Shown here: piece after piece, positions 9,693 through 24,600 of the stretch
How the letters are laid out: every line of letters starts with the position of its first letter
Position numbering within the stretch: the first letter of the stretch is position 1
IMG/VR virus record: IMGVR_UViG_3300044951_001239
Coordinates: 31,388 to 95,387 of that record
Reading direction: 5' to 3' (one strand)
DNA length: 64,000 nucleotides
Origin: a virus
Made by a program: the position numbers and the translations under genes
Notes under the pieces: model-generated
The model's input: only the letters and a program-made list of their open reading frames with translations
What the model was told of the DNA's origin: nothing
The model's database searches: none

Positions 9693-12600
9693 ATGGCAAC
9701 AAGAATTAGGACATTAGATTTTCTTCCAGAGATATTTAAAACCACGACCAATGCACAATTTTTAGCAGCAACGCTAGATCAATTAGTTGCACAACCCAAT
9801 ACTAAAAAGATTCAGGGTTATATTGGTAGTAAATTTGGATATGGTATTAATGCCAAAGATCGTTATGTAATCGAACCCACTAAATCAAGAACTGATTATC
9901 AATTGGATCCGGGAATTATTTTCTTAAAAGAAAATAATTCAACTGCAAAAGATTTCATTAGCTATCCTGGCATCATAGATGCATTGACGTTAGAAGGTGG
10001 ATTAACTGCCGATAATAACAGATTGTTCAACAATCAATTTTATTCATGGGATTCATTTACTAATTTAGATACAATCATTAACTTTAATCAATACTACTGG
10101 TTGCCAGAAGGCCCAGAACGGGTGATAGTAGCGTCTAATATTGTTTACAGTTCAGCAAACTTTGTTGTTCAACCCGAAGCCAACTCTTATTTAATTTCTT
10201 CAGAAACACTTGTTAATCCTAGTGCTAACCCAACATTAACTCTACTAAGAGGTGGGCAATATACTTTTACAGTAAATCAAAATACTCAGTTTTGGATTCA
10301 AGGAGAACCGGGCGTTACCGGATTAAGTCCAACTCAACGAAATGTACAAACTCGTGATGTATATGGAGTTATAAACAACGGGATAACTAATGGGGTCGTT
10401 ACATTTAATGTTCCTCAGAAAAATGCACAAGACGACTTCATTTTCCCAGGTGATAATACAGTAGGTGTTGTTTCCACATTACCATTTGATCAAGTAAACG
10501 GGGCATTAGTAAACGAAATCGGGGGTATTGACGGAGTAACTGCATTAGACGGATTGACCGTCATGTTTTACAATACCGGCGATACAAATGAAGAGGTAAC
10601 TTCAACTTTCTACACTATAAGTTTATCTGGAGACATTGACGACCCACTGATTCAATTGACCGCTACCGCAGCAATTCCTACTAATCAAAAGATAACTGTC
10701 TCATACGGGGTAGAGTGGACAAACAGAAATTTTTATAGAAGTTCAATTGGTGTAATAACATTAGAGCCATACAACAGTGCAATACTAGATAAATTGTACT
10801 ACCAAGATGGTACTATCCCCGGTCGTGTTGGTGTTATCAATTTAATTGAAAATAATGTTTTAAATCAAATTAATGTAGAAACTGACATTTTAGGTAAGAT
10901 TAACTATACTTCTACAAATGGTGTTATCTTTACCAATGGATTAAAAGTTCTTTTTCAGGGTGATATATACCCTGAAAGTTTTAATAATGTAGAATTTTAT
11001 GTTGAGGGTGTAGGTACAGCAATTGAATTAATACCGGTATCTACACTTGTTTCACCTGGATTATTTTCGGCTGCAGCATATATTCCATTTGATACTACCC
11101 CATTTGACATAGGTAATTATGATTCAAGTTTGTATATTCCAATATATCCTGATTATATAACTATTGCTAGAAACGCTATCAATAGAAATCCATGGTCAAG
11201 AAGCAATCGTTGGTTTCACATTGATGTTATCAATGCAACGGCGGAATATAATAACACCCCGGAATTAGTTACAGAGTATACTCAATTAGGTAATAAAGCA
11301 AAACGACCAATCATTGAATTTTATCCTAATCTTAAATTATTCAATAGTGGTGCTGTAGGTAAAAATCCAATTGACTTTATTGATACTAAAACAACTGATG
11401 CATTTACTTATGTAGCCGGGCAAACTATTTATTACCCAGATACCGCTGGGTACACCACTGCTACAGCAACTATTGCTCCAATAACCGGCGCAATAACAAA
11501 GACCGCAACCGCAACTTTACCATTAATAAATCAAGTGGTATTAGATAGCACAACTGGAATACATATCAATGACACTATAACTTTTACTGGCACTGCATTC
11601 GGAGGATTAAGCACTGACCCTACAAACAATGCTAACAGATATTATATTCTTGACATTGTTAATTCTACTAATGTTGTAATATCAGCAACTAAACAAGGAA
11701 CCTCTGTAATAGTAACTACCGGCACAGGAACAATGTCAGCGGCAGTTTATCCATATAGCACTACTATAACAATGCCAAGTACAGATGTATTTGGGTTATT
11801 CACTGCAGGGCAGTATATAACTGATTCCACTGGTCTACTACCTTCAATTACTTTTGTGTCTACGATTAGTGTTGTAGGTTCTAATACTGTTATTACTGTA
11901 TCTTGGTATAACCAATCAATCGTAGCAGGTACTTCAGTTGCATCAGTGGTAACTGCTGATACGCCATTGGATAATTATGCATTGTTTGACGGCTCAAGAG
12001 TGGTATTTGCAGTTGATAGTGACAGCAATGTTAGAAATAAAATATATGTTTCACGCTTTTCTACAATACAGCCAGGTAGTATACCAGTTATTACGCTTAC
12101 AGAAGCGACTGAGGGTTTAGTTTTACTAGATGAGCAAACAGCAGTTTATAGAGGATATAATTACAGTGGTAAAGATTTCTTCTTTGATGGGGTTGACTGG
12201 ATAGAAGGCCAACAAAAATCTCAATTAAATCAACCACCTAAATTTGATATATATGATGGCAATGATATAAGTTTTGGTGACCATGCAGTTTATGTCGGAA
12301 CATCATTTTCAGGTTGCACATTGTTTTCATATGGCATAGGATCAGGATCAAATGATACAGTACTGGGTTTCCCGTTAAGCTATAGTTCGGTTAATAATGT
12401 AGGTGACATAAGTTTTGATGTAACCTTAAATTCTGATACCTTCACATATGTTCAAGGTTTGAATTCAATTACAGAGTACGTAAACAAGGGTTACGTTTAT
12501 AACTACTCAATAACACCCGGTATTGAACCTGTAATTGTTAGGCAGTTAGGATGGCAAACTGCGGTGTCGCCTAGTGTGCAATATCAAATTTTTGAATTTG

Positions 12601-15600
12601 ATTATGATGTATTAACAAATACAAATAATACTTTCATATGTGATATAGCACCTATTCTTACCACACCCACTCAGTGGCCAATGATTCAAGTTTATGTTAA
12701 CAATATTTATGTACCAAACACAGAATGGCAGGTTCTTGGTCCAGTGTCTGACACATCAACAACTATTAATATTCCAGTTATTCCTACGACAAATACAGTA
12801 GTACAAATTTTAATTTTAAGCGATCAAGTAAGCAGCACTGCTTACTTTCAAACACCTATTAACTTAACTAACAATCCATTTAATACATCTGTTACAACTG
12901 CTAACATAGGTGACATTCGCGGGCAGTATCAAAGTATTTTCTTTAACAATCCTAATACAACAGGTGTTGTTTTTGGCTCAAACAACTATCGTGATTTGGG
13001 TAATTTAGTTCCGTGGGGCAATAGAATTATACAGAATAGTGCCTCACTGGTTTTACCTGGAACTTTCTTACGAAATCAAGATCACAATTTATTCAACTCA
13101 TTGTTGTATAATAGCAGACAATATATAACATTTAAGACATTATTAGTAGATACCGTTAACAATTCAGATTATTCTAGAATACTGACCCCATCACAAATGT
13201 TAGATGATGCATTGGGTCAGATTAATGCACCAAAGGTAGAATCTCAATCGTTTTTCTGGAGTGATATGTTGCCTTCTAAGGCTCCCTACATCACAAATAC
13301 ATATAATTTTGCAAATACATTAGATATAAGTGTTTATCCTCTGAGCCATATCTATAATTTTGCTACTGCAAATTATAATGGTATACTGGTATATTTGACT
13401 CGGGACAATGTACAAACACAATTGATTAGGGGAATTGAATACACGGTTAGCACTGATAGTCCTTCGTTGACGGTTACTCTTTCACTAGACGTAAATGATC
13501 AAATTACTGTTAAAGAATTTAATCAAACATATGGAAGTTATGTTCCAAATACTCCAACTAAGCTGGGCTTGTATCCTGCAACTATTCCTAGTGTTACCCT
13601 AGATACCGCTTATAGTCCTGCAACATATTTCATTGTGGGACACGACGGATCATTCAATAAACTGTATGGTAGTTATGATTCACCTACAAGTACATTGGTT
13701 GATTTCAGAGACCAAGTACTACTTGAATATGAAATTCGGGTATACAACAACTTGAAATTAAGTGAAACGGTTCCTGCAGGTTCATATCAAAGTGTAATTA
13801 TTCCTGGATTCTTTAGAACCACTGATTATTCAACTGATGAGTTCTTGCAAATTTATAGTGAATTGTTTTTAAATTGGGTTGGGCAAAACAGAATTGATTA
13901 TAAAACACAATTCTATAATACAAATAATCAGTTTACTTACAACTATAGAGACAGCGGCAACCAACTAAACAATCAACCAATTGAACAAGGTAATTTCAGA
14001 GGTGCATACTTATTCTTCTATGACACCAGCACACCGAACGAAACTCCTTGGCAGATGTTAGGTTTGGCAAATCAGCCAACCTGGTGGACTAGTCGTTATG
14101 GTCCTGCACCGTATACCAGTGATAACTTGGTGTTATGGGGCGACTTAGAAACAGGTACTGTTTGGAATGACGGAACCCCGTTTATTAAACCTAGCTATGC
14201 CCGTCCCAATTTATCAAAGATAATACCAGTAGATAGTAATGGTGATTTATTATCACCGTTTGATTCATTAGTTGGTAATTATGATCAATATCTATTCCAG
14301 CGTGATTGGATAGTAGGTGATGTTGGCCCGGCAGAATTCAGCTATCGTAGAAGCAGCACTTGGCCCTTCGACTTGATGCACATTCTTGCTGTAACCAAAC
14401 CAACAGAATTCTTCAACTTGGGTGTTGAGGTTGACACCTACAAATATAATGTAGAATTTAATCAATATCTAGTAAATGATAGAAGTCATTTGGTAATAAG
14501 TGACATTCCAATATACGGAACAGGTACACCTGCAACTAGCTATATCAACTGGATTGTTGACTATGAAAAACAACTTGGTGTAGATGCAACAGCTAATATA
14601 TCTACTCTGTTGGACAATTTAGATGTTCGTTTAGTATATCGTGCAGCAGGCTTTAGTGATAAGAACCTGTTAAAGTTCTTTGTTGAAAAGAGTTCAGCAA
14701 ATAGTAATAACAGTTCATTGTTGATACCCGATGAAAGTTATGGATTATTGTTGTACGAAAATCAACCATTTGACAGAATTATCTACAGTGGCGTAGTAAT
14801 ACAAATAACTGAAAATGGTTATAAAGTTTTTGGTAACTCACAAACTAATGCATATTTCAAAACTCTTACACCAAAATTTGGCGGAACCATTCAAACAATT
14901 ACGGTTGAAACATTAACAGTAAAAGTTACAGATAGGTTTACTGATACTATACAAGTGATTCCTTATGGAACTGAATTTTATAACACACAGCAAGTAGCAC
15001 AGTTTTTAATTAGCTATGGTGAATTTTTAATAAGCCAGGGTGTTGTATATGAAGAAATTGAAAATGGTATTCCAATTCAATGGCAACAAATGGTTGCTGA
15101 ATTCTTGTATTGGGCGCAAACAGGATGGGATCTTGGTTCTATTACAACAATCAATCCCTCAGCTAACTTAATAACTATTAACAAAGAAAGTAGAATTGTT
15201 CAGCCATTAACACTAAGTCAAAAAAACTTCTTGTTGAATCAAGATTTATATCCAATCTCAACAAGTAATTTAAATATTACCCGTGAGGGAACTGCATTTG
15301 CAGCCAAAACATTAAACGTAGGTGATGCTATTAGCTATGGTCAATTCAATATCAGTAATATTGAAAATGGTATAGTTTTTGACAATGTTACTTTGTTCAA
15401 TGATGTAATTTATAATTTAGTCACTGGATTAAGACAATATCGTATCTCTGTCAATGGTTCATTAACTGCTGATTGGACCGGTAATGTTGATGCAGCTGGA
15501 TTTATCTTAAATCAAGATAATGTAAAAGAGTGGGATAATACACTTAAATATACTGCCGGGGCTATTGTTCAATATAAAAATAAATATTGGTCTGCGCTTA

Positions 15601-18600
15601 GAATAATACAACCAAGCATATTGTTCAGGGAACTTGATTGGAAAGAAACAACTTATGATCAAATTCAAAAAGGATTATTACCCAATAATCAAACTCGTTC
15701 ATATGAAAGTACCTTGTATTATGACGTAAACAACGCTAATTTAGAAAATGATGCAGACTTATTATCATTCTCTTTGATTGGATATCGTCCAAGGGATTAT
15801 CTAGCACTAGTTGATTTGACTGACGTTACTCAAGTTAATGTTTACAAAAACTTAATTAAAAATAAAGGTACATTAAATGCAGCTAGCGCATTTAAGGGTG
15901 CAAATTTACCACAGGGCGGGATTGATTATACCTTATATCAAAATTGGGCTATCAAGTCCGGTGAATTTGGTGGTATATTAAACAACAATTTTATTGAGTT
16001 TAGACTTGATCAACCTGAATTAGTTGGTAATCCTTCTATTGTAGGTTTAACTTCCGGGGTATTTATAGATGGAGTACAACAACAAGTACCGCTATATAGC
16101 GTGTTTAACTATGGAAGACCAATAACAACTGTTGATATATTACCTACTATTTCAGACTTGCAACTATCATCATTATATCCTACTGCCGGATATGTTAATT
16201 TAAATGATGTTAAAATGGCCAGCTATTTTTATTCTGGATTACCAACAGCGCAAAACGCTGCCGGGACTACAGTTCCGATCAGTCAGTTTTATGTGCGTGA
16301 TTATGTTTGGGTAGCAAACTATCTTTCAACATGGCAAGTTTACACCCCTGCTAGTTTAGGCTCAGTTATTAATGCCAAGAACAATTTAAATAATACTGTA
16401 ACCATAACATTCAGTCAAGCACACAACTTGAAAAGATATGAATCTTTTGCAATTGTTAATTTTAATGTTGCAATTGATAATTATTACATTGTGGCTGCTG
16501 TTGTGGATCCGTTCAATGTTATTATAAACCTGTCATTGAACCCACAAATAAAAAATATTAATAGTCAAGGGGTAGGTTTCAGATTACAAAGTCAACGGGT
16601 GGCAACTGCCCCTGAAATAGGCACTTTGCCTTTGCTAGATAATGAGTTTAATAAATTAAAAGTTTGGGTCGATACCAACAACGATGGTAGCTGGGCTGTA
16701 TATCGCAAGAGTTTAAATTATCAATTTGATACCGAAATTGTAAATCCAGCAAGTGAAACTTTTGGTAGCGCAGTTGCGTATGCTTCTAGCTTTGGTTACT
16801 TATTAGGTGATAGTGAAACTGGTGAAGTCTATCGCTATAAATATAACGCACTCAATAATTCTTACATATCATACCAAACAATAACACAAACTACTTCGTT
16901 TGGTGCAAACATATCGTATGTTAATAACTTGTTTGTTATTTCTCAACCGACAGGAACACCTAAGGTTTATGTATATCAATACATAGATACACAAGCATTG
17001 AATACATTAGAATTGTATCAACTCATTGCGGCCCCTGGTGGAGTAACTACATGGGGAACTTCAACTGCATTATCAGGTGATCAAAACTGGCTTTATGTTT
17101 CTGACATTGATAACAATAGTGTTTATGCTTATCGTAGAGCAGCTTATGAGGTCACGGCTGGCAACTTTGTTTCTGCAAACACCTACACTATTACCAGTTT
17201 AGGTACTACTGATTTTACATTAATTGGTGCATCCAGTAATGCAGTAGGAACAATATTCGTGGCAAGTGGCGGTGGCACCGGCACCGGCACTGCTACAAAT
17301 TCTACATATGAATTAGCACACCTTATTGACGGGGATGCATTAGGATTAACAAGCGCAGGTGACAATTTTGGTTATTCAATCTCAACCGATTACTATGGTG
17401 ATACAGTCGTTATTGGAACTCCGCAGCAAGATTATGATGTAAATACACAAAACTACGGGTATACCTATGTATTCTCTAGGACTGTTCAGAATTTTGAATC
17501 TCAGTCAGCTAATCAAGCATATGTTCCAGTAGCGATACCGGTAGCATGGACACCAATTACAGTTACCCAAACTGCAACAGCAACTACCGCGTCAACAGAC
17601 AGAATTACAGTAAGTAGTAGCACTGGGTTTACAGTCGGTGATCCTGTCGTATTCTCGGGCACCATTATATCTGCTGGGGCACTTGCACTAAACGCTGTTT
17701 ATTATGTATTGGCCAAGCCAACATCAACTACATTCACTATCTCAACTACACGCAATGGTAGTGCGGTACAACTAGTTGATGATACTGGTAGTATGACAGT
17801 AACCGTTCAGACAAGTCCGTTGTTTGTCACTGTTAATGGAACTTCACTGGAAGATAACTATTATGCTGTGATTGGTTCTACACTAAACATATATAGTGGA
17901 GCAACCCCTACATTAAATGCAGGTGACATAGTAAATATTAGTGGTTCTAACTTTGTATTAGCACAAACACTAACTAATGAGGAAACTCCAAGAGTTGGTG
18001 TTCAATTTGGATTAAGTACAGATACTAATACATTTGCAAATGAAATATTAGTTGGAGCCCCATTTGAATTAAGTGCAGAGAACTACGAGGGTGCGGTTCA
18101 TAGATATACTAATAGTGGAGAAAGATATGGTACTATCATTGGCACGACTGCGTGTAACATAACTACTCCTAGAACTGTTCTATTGAATGGATATAGAGTC
18201 GTGCTACCAATCGGCAATGCAACCTCTGCGGTGGCAAATATCAACTTGTTAGGGCTTACGAATATACAAGCAAGTGAAGTAAATGATAATTTAGTAATAT
18301 CACTGATTAATGTTGATTTAGCCATTGCAGGAAACAAACTGTCATTAACAGTATTAGATTCAGCTACATTAGGTGAAATGGGTGTTGAATTGTACCAGCA
18401 AACACAAAAGGTAACTTCCCCCCACGTACAAGGTCGAACTCAATTTGGAACTGTAGTAAAGTTTGATAAGTCTAATTCTGGTTCATTTATAGCAAGTGCT
18501 CCAGTAGGAACTAGATATGCAAGTACAACATTTGACTTCTTTGACGATGAAATAGATAATGACACTGTATTTGATAACAACGCCACTCAGTGGGTTGACA

Positions 18601-21600
18601 CATTCACCAATGCAGGTGCAGTTTACATGTTTGACTATTTACCATTGTACAGTGAAAATATAAACAACCCTGGTCAATTCGTATATGCTCAAAGTACAAA
18701 TGCCCAAAACTTGAATTATGGTGCTCAACCATATTATGGATCTGCGCTAGATTTCAACAATAATAGAGTTACTATCGGTACACCAAACTTTGTTCCAACT
18801 GGATATGCCAACGATATCTTTGGACAAGTTGTTACTTATGTTAGTACCGCAAGCACTCCGGATTGGGCAGTGTTTAGACAATCTTCACCAATTGTTGATG
18901 TTAATGGTATATTCAACATTCAATTGTTTAGTGCAATGACTAATCAAACATTAGAAAACTTAGATTATATCGATCCTCTACAAGGAAAACTATTGGGGGC
19001 TGTAGCAGAAAATATTGATGTTGTGTCAAATATTGACCCGGCAGCTTATAATTCAGCAGGGTCAACACAAGGTGGAAAAGTTTGGGCAGCAGAGAATGTG
19101 GGTAGACTTTGGTTTAATACATCAAATACTCGTTTTATGAATTATCATCAAAATGATGTTCAATATAACAGCCAGTATTGGGGCAGAGTATTCCCTGGAA
19201 GTAATGTCAGTGTTTATTCTTGGATTGCAAGCCAAGCTATCCCTTCACAGTATGCTGGACCAGGTAACCCGTATGATGTTAATAGTTATTCTATTCGTGG
19301 AATAGTCAATGCAGAAGGATTGATTACACCAATTTATTATTACTGGGTAAGAAATACAAATGTTGTGTTCACATTAATAGGTAAAACATTAGCAGATAGT
19401 ACACTTGAGTCTTATATTTCTCAACCACAACAATCTGGTATCAGTTACTTTGCTCCATTATTACCTAGTGTGTTTGGATTATACAACTGTGCAGCTTATA
19501 TCAATGCAAAAGATACAGTATTGCACATTGGTTATTCAGAAACAACCAACGATGATGTTGCACACAATCAATATAGTTTGATTCGTGATGGATATCCTGA
19601 AGATTTCTTAAGCGGTGTTCCTGGCTCAGGTGCCGCCTTTCAATTTCACGCCGCAGTGGGCATAACAGAACCTATTGGGTTGTACAATAGGATGTTAGAC
19701 AGTATGTGTGGAGTTGATAATGCCGGCGGAGTTGTACCTGATCCATTGTTGCCAAAAGCAGTTCAAACTGGTATATTAGCTAGACCAAGACAAGGTTTCT
19801 TCTATAATAGATTTGGTGCTCTAGAAAATTACTTGCAGTATGCTAACACTGTACTAGCACAGTTCCCTATCATAGAGATAAGAAACCCTAAATTCTTATA
19901 TAGAACAGGGGAATTCTTTGACACCGCTCAGTATTGGAATACTATAAATTGGTGGGCAATTGGATATAACAATAATACCAAATCATCAATACAAGTTCCG
20001 ATATATGCAGATTTATCCACACTAAATGTACCTAATGGCACTATTGTAACAGTGGCATCAAATGCTGCAGGTAATGCAGAGACTTACATTTACTCTGGCT
20101 CCGGCATCTGGACTAGAATTGGGTTAGCTAACGGTACTATTGAATTTAGTAGTAAATTGTGGGACTACGCTGAGGCTATGTTAGGTTTTGGTGATAACTT
20201 CTTTGACACTACGCCGTATGATGAATATCCGTCAGAAGAAACACGATATATAATTCGTTCATTGAATGAGGAAATTTATACTAACGAATTGTTAGTCTTT
20301 AGAAATAAGAGTTTGATATTACTGTTTGAATATATTCAAAGTGAAACTATTGAAAGTCAAAACTATCTAACATGGTTAAACAAAACATCATTTATAGATG
20401 TTTCTCACACTATTCGTGAATTGCTTCCGTTAGAAGTATTCCGTTCTGATAATCAATTGTTCTTGGAAGGTTACTTGAATGAGGTCAAACCATATCATGT
20501 AGTAATCAAAGAATTTATCTTTAAATATACTCGTACGGATATATATGAAGGTGACATAACTGACTTTGATTTGCCGGCTCAGTACAATTCAAGTATAGAA
20601 CAATTTGTTACCCCTGAATTAGTGTATGCTAACGCAAGTGGTGATAATCAATATCTACCTTCAGATCCGATCTGGCAAACTGCTCCGTATAGTCAATGGT
20701 TTGCTAACTATGGTTTAAGTATATCTGGCCAAGATGGATATCAAATATCTGTGCTAGCATCTTATATGGCATTGAATACAACTACGTGTTATGTTGACAA
20801 TGTAAATGGTTTTCCTGTATCAGGTACTATAATTCTCGGTGAAGAAGTTATGAGTTATGCCAGTAGAAATATAGCAACAAACCAATTGACTGGAATTTCA
20901 AGAGGTATACTAGGTTCTACTACAACTGTACATATTCCAGGGGAAGATATCTTTATAAACTTGCCTGCTGTATTAGTACTTAATGAAGGCAGAAATTATG
21001 CAACTCCACCTAGAGTTACTGCACATGTTGATACTTCCATATATCCTGTACCAAGAGTTGTTGCACAATTTGAACCAGTAATGAGTTTGGGAAGTTTGAT
21101 TGGAGTAAATGTAATTAACCCAGGTGAAGGTTATGCTGTTTTGCCTGAGATCATTATTGATCCTGCATTCACTGTTTTAGTAGATAGTACACAGGTAAAT
21201 ATTGTAACTAATACCATTGGTATAACTACTCCTGCATTACAAACAGGTGATTTAGTAATTTATACTGTAGCACCAAATAGCACCCCAATCTCAGGATTGA
21301 CTCCGGGACAACACTATTATGTAAATCTACTGGAGATCACACCGTCCTCGGTGTTTGCACTGTATACTTCATACTTAACTGCGATAAATGATCATGACCG
21401 CGTGATTTTGTCAGCACAGGGTAGCGGAACTCAGCAGTTTAGTGCAGGAGCAATTGCAAGTTGTGTTACTAGTTCAGCACCAACTAGAGAAAACACTATT
21501 GTTCTACGGTTTGATAGAACAAGTTATACTTCTCAGGTAATAAATTGGACACCGTCAGGATTCTATGCCGGGGTAATTGACACCAGCGTACAGGCTTCTT

Positions 21601-24600
21601 CCGCAATAACATTAGAAAGCACTGTCCCACCTATCAGTACTATTTTAGCAAGCGCCGGCGGTGAAAGTTTTGAAATATTGAATACGACAAATCAACAAAC
21701 ATTGACTTGGTCTTCAAGAACAAGAGCTACTATTCAGACGTATGGATCAGCGACATCTTATCCAAATGCAATAAGAATAAATCCTAATATAGGTGGAGCA
21801 CCAGTTGAGGGTAAAATAGGGTCTACTATAGGGTTCTACATTGGCATGCCAGTTAAATTTGTAGGTTCAGTAATTGGCACTACCTTAACTAACAGTGTAA
21901 CTTACTATGTAAAATCATTGATACAATTGCCAAATACTATTACTAGTGTATTAGAAGATACTGGATTCACTATTTCTACTACCGTAGATAACAATGGTAA
22001 CCCTGGAGCAGTACTTGTACAAAATACTGCTTCTATCGTAGCTGCTGGACTTACCTTGTATGTAGGAGAATTGACAAATCTTGCCGTATTGACTATCAAT
22101 TATGCTGGAATTAGAACTGCTACTAACACTGTCGCCGTTACTAATAATATTACTGTTCAATTAACTCCAACTGGATTAGCAGGAACTACCGGATTCTATT
22201 TAGGCACTACGATATTCTTTACTGGTAATGTATTTGGTGGAATAGTTGAGAATGAAAATTATTATGTAATAACTATCATTGACAATCAAACATTCACTAT
22301 GTCAACTGATGCTAATCCTACGACATTTAGTGTAACTGAAACTTTGGCTAGTAATAATTCTATTATATGTGAAAGTGCTACCGGGCTAGCAGCAAATAAT
22401 CCTATAATATTTACTGGAACAACCTTTGGTGGACTAGTTGCAGGTACAACTTATTATGTAAGAGAGATATTTAGTGGTAATACATCATTTTCTATTGCAG
22501 CAACAGTTAACAGTGCTGCAATTATATTAACTAATGACTCAGGGTCATGTACTCTTACAAATCAAATTAATGCAGTTGAGTTAACCACAGGTTCAGGTAG
22601 TATGACATTAAATGTTGGACTACCTATAAGTCCAGGACAGATTGAAGGACAAGCATTTACTTTCTATGAAACGTCCTTACCATATTCTAATGTATCCGGT
22701 ACTGCTTCTAACTTATTGGCAAGAACGATTTCATCAACCCTTGCCACAGTTAATAGAATTTGTTTAGTTGAAAATTTGACAAATATCTACAACAACTTAG
22801 AATTCAATATTGATTCTGACGTAGGTGGACTAACTGTAGCCGGAGAACCATACACGGTTAATGGGTTTGGTACAACTACAGTAACAGTTAGCAGCACTAG
22901 TGGCGGACCCGATTATTGGTTAACATTACCTGTAGCATCTAATCCAAATATCACTGATGCATTATATGTAGGTATGCCAATAGTATTCACCGACCCATCG
23001 TTGGGTGGGATTGAAATTGGTTCAGTATATTATGTTTACTCAATAAATGCCAGTCCACCGGCGGGTACAGGGCAATTTACTATTTCTGCATTTGACACAC
23101 TTTCCCAAATATTTGCATTAACAACTAGTACTGGAATAATGACCGGAATAGGTGATGACTACTTAACTATTAGCGGTGGTTATTCTTTAATAGATTCAGT
23201 TCAACCTGCAACTATAACTAATGCTAGCCCAGCTGTAGTTACAGTGGCTAATGGCGGTGCGTTCCCTGACGGAACAGCTATAACATTTGGTTCATATGGA
23301 ACTTTACCGGTGCCGTTAAACAGTATAACAACATATTATGTTATCAATCTTAGCGGTAATACATTTAATGTATCATATAGCTTAAACGGGGTAGCAATCA
23401 ATACAATTACTGCAGGTTCAGGCACACATAGAGTTGCACAAACCAATGTTACATTGACCCAGCAACCTATTACTGACCCTGTATTTGATGTTAGCTATAT
23501 CCTGGGAGGATATAGAGCTTCTATCATTACACTTGGTAGTGGATATGCGGTAAACAACACTATAACAATACCCGGAACACTAGTGGGAGGAACAACTACT
23601 GCCAATGATTTAGTATTAACTGTTGCAAGTATAAATTCAACCGGTGGCGTTACATCAGCCATTGCAAGCGGAACACCTAATGGAATAGTATCTGATTACT
23701 ACTTAAAAGTATTATCAGAAAATCAAGTAGGTGTTTATAGTGATCCTAACTTGACAGTAGAAGTAAGTGGACAGAACTTCCTGTACACAGGTACTATTTC
23801 AACCGCCGCAACTGCCACTAACTCAAGCACTAATAGAGTTACTGTTACCAGTGCAGCAGAGTTCAACGTTAATGATGCGATTGTGTTTACCGGAACAACT
23901 TTTGGTAATATTGTATTGGGTCAAACTTATTATGTAAAAACAATTGATCCAGGAAATACTTGGGTGACTATTTCTGCATCAACAAGTGGAACTACTTTTG
24001 TGTTAGTTACTAGTTCAGGTACTAATATGACCATGGCCAAGTCAGGTGACTTTGCATTCTTATCAGAGCCATTCTTCTTTAGCCCAACTATTGTAAAATA
24101 CAATAATCAGTTGTATCAATGTATCATAAGTAATAATGATGCTGACTTTTTCTTTAGTAAGTGGGAGTTACTAGTGTCGGGTAATAGGAAATTAAACGCA
24201 TTAGATAGGATCGTTGGTTACTATCAACCCACTGTTAATATGCCCGGGGTTGATTTGACTCAATTGGTGTCAGGCATAACATATCCAAACAGCACTTATA
24301 AGGGTAATGCCTTTGCCCCCGATGATGAATATGAAGTAGACCTTATATTACAAGATCAACCATTCTACCCATCAGGGATTGATTTAAAATCTATTATATG
24401 GAATGGTCTAGTTTATATTGCTGGTTCAGACATCGGGACGTATTCAGCATTTAATGTAAGCGCAGATACTACCTCGTGGACAATCAATCAGTTATCCAAC
24501 CAGACACTATCTATAACTGACTTTATATATGCAGGAGGAAGTTATGTCATTACTACAAATAACAATGCAACCCCTGTATTAACAAGTGATAACGGATATA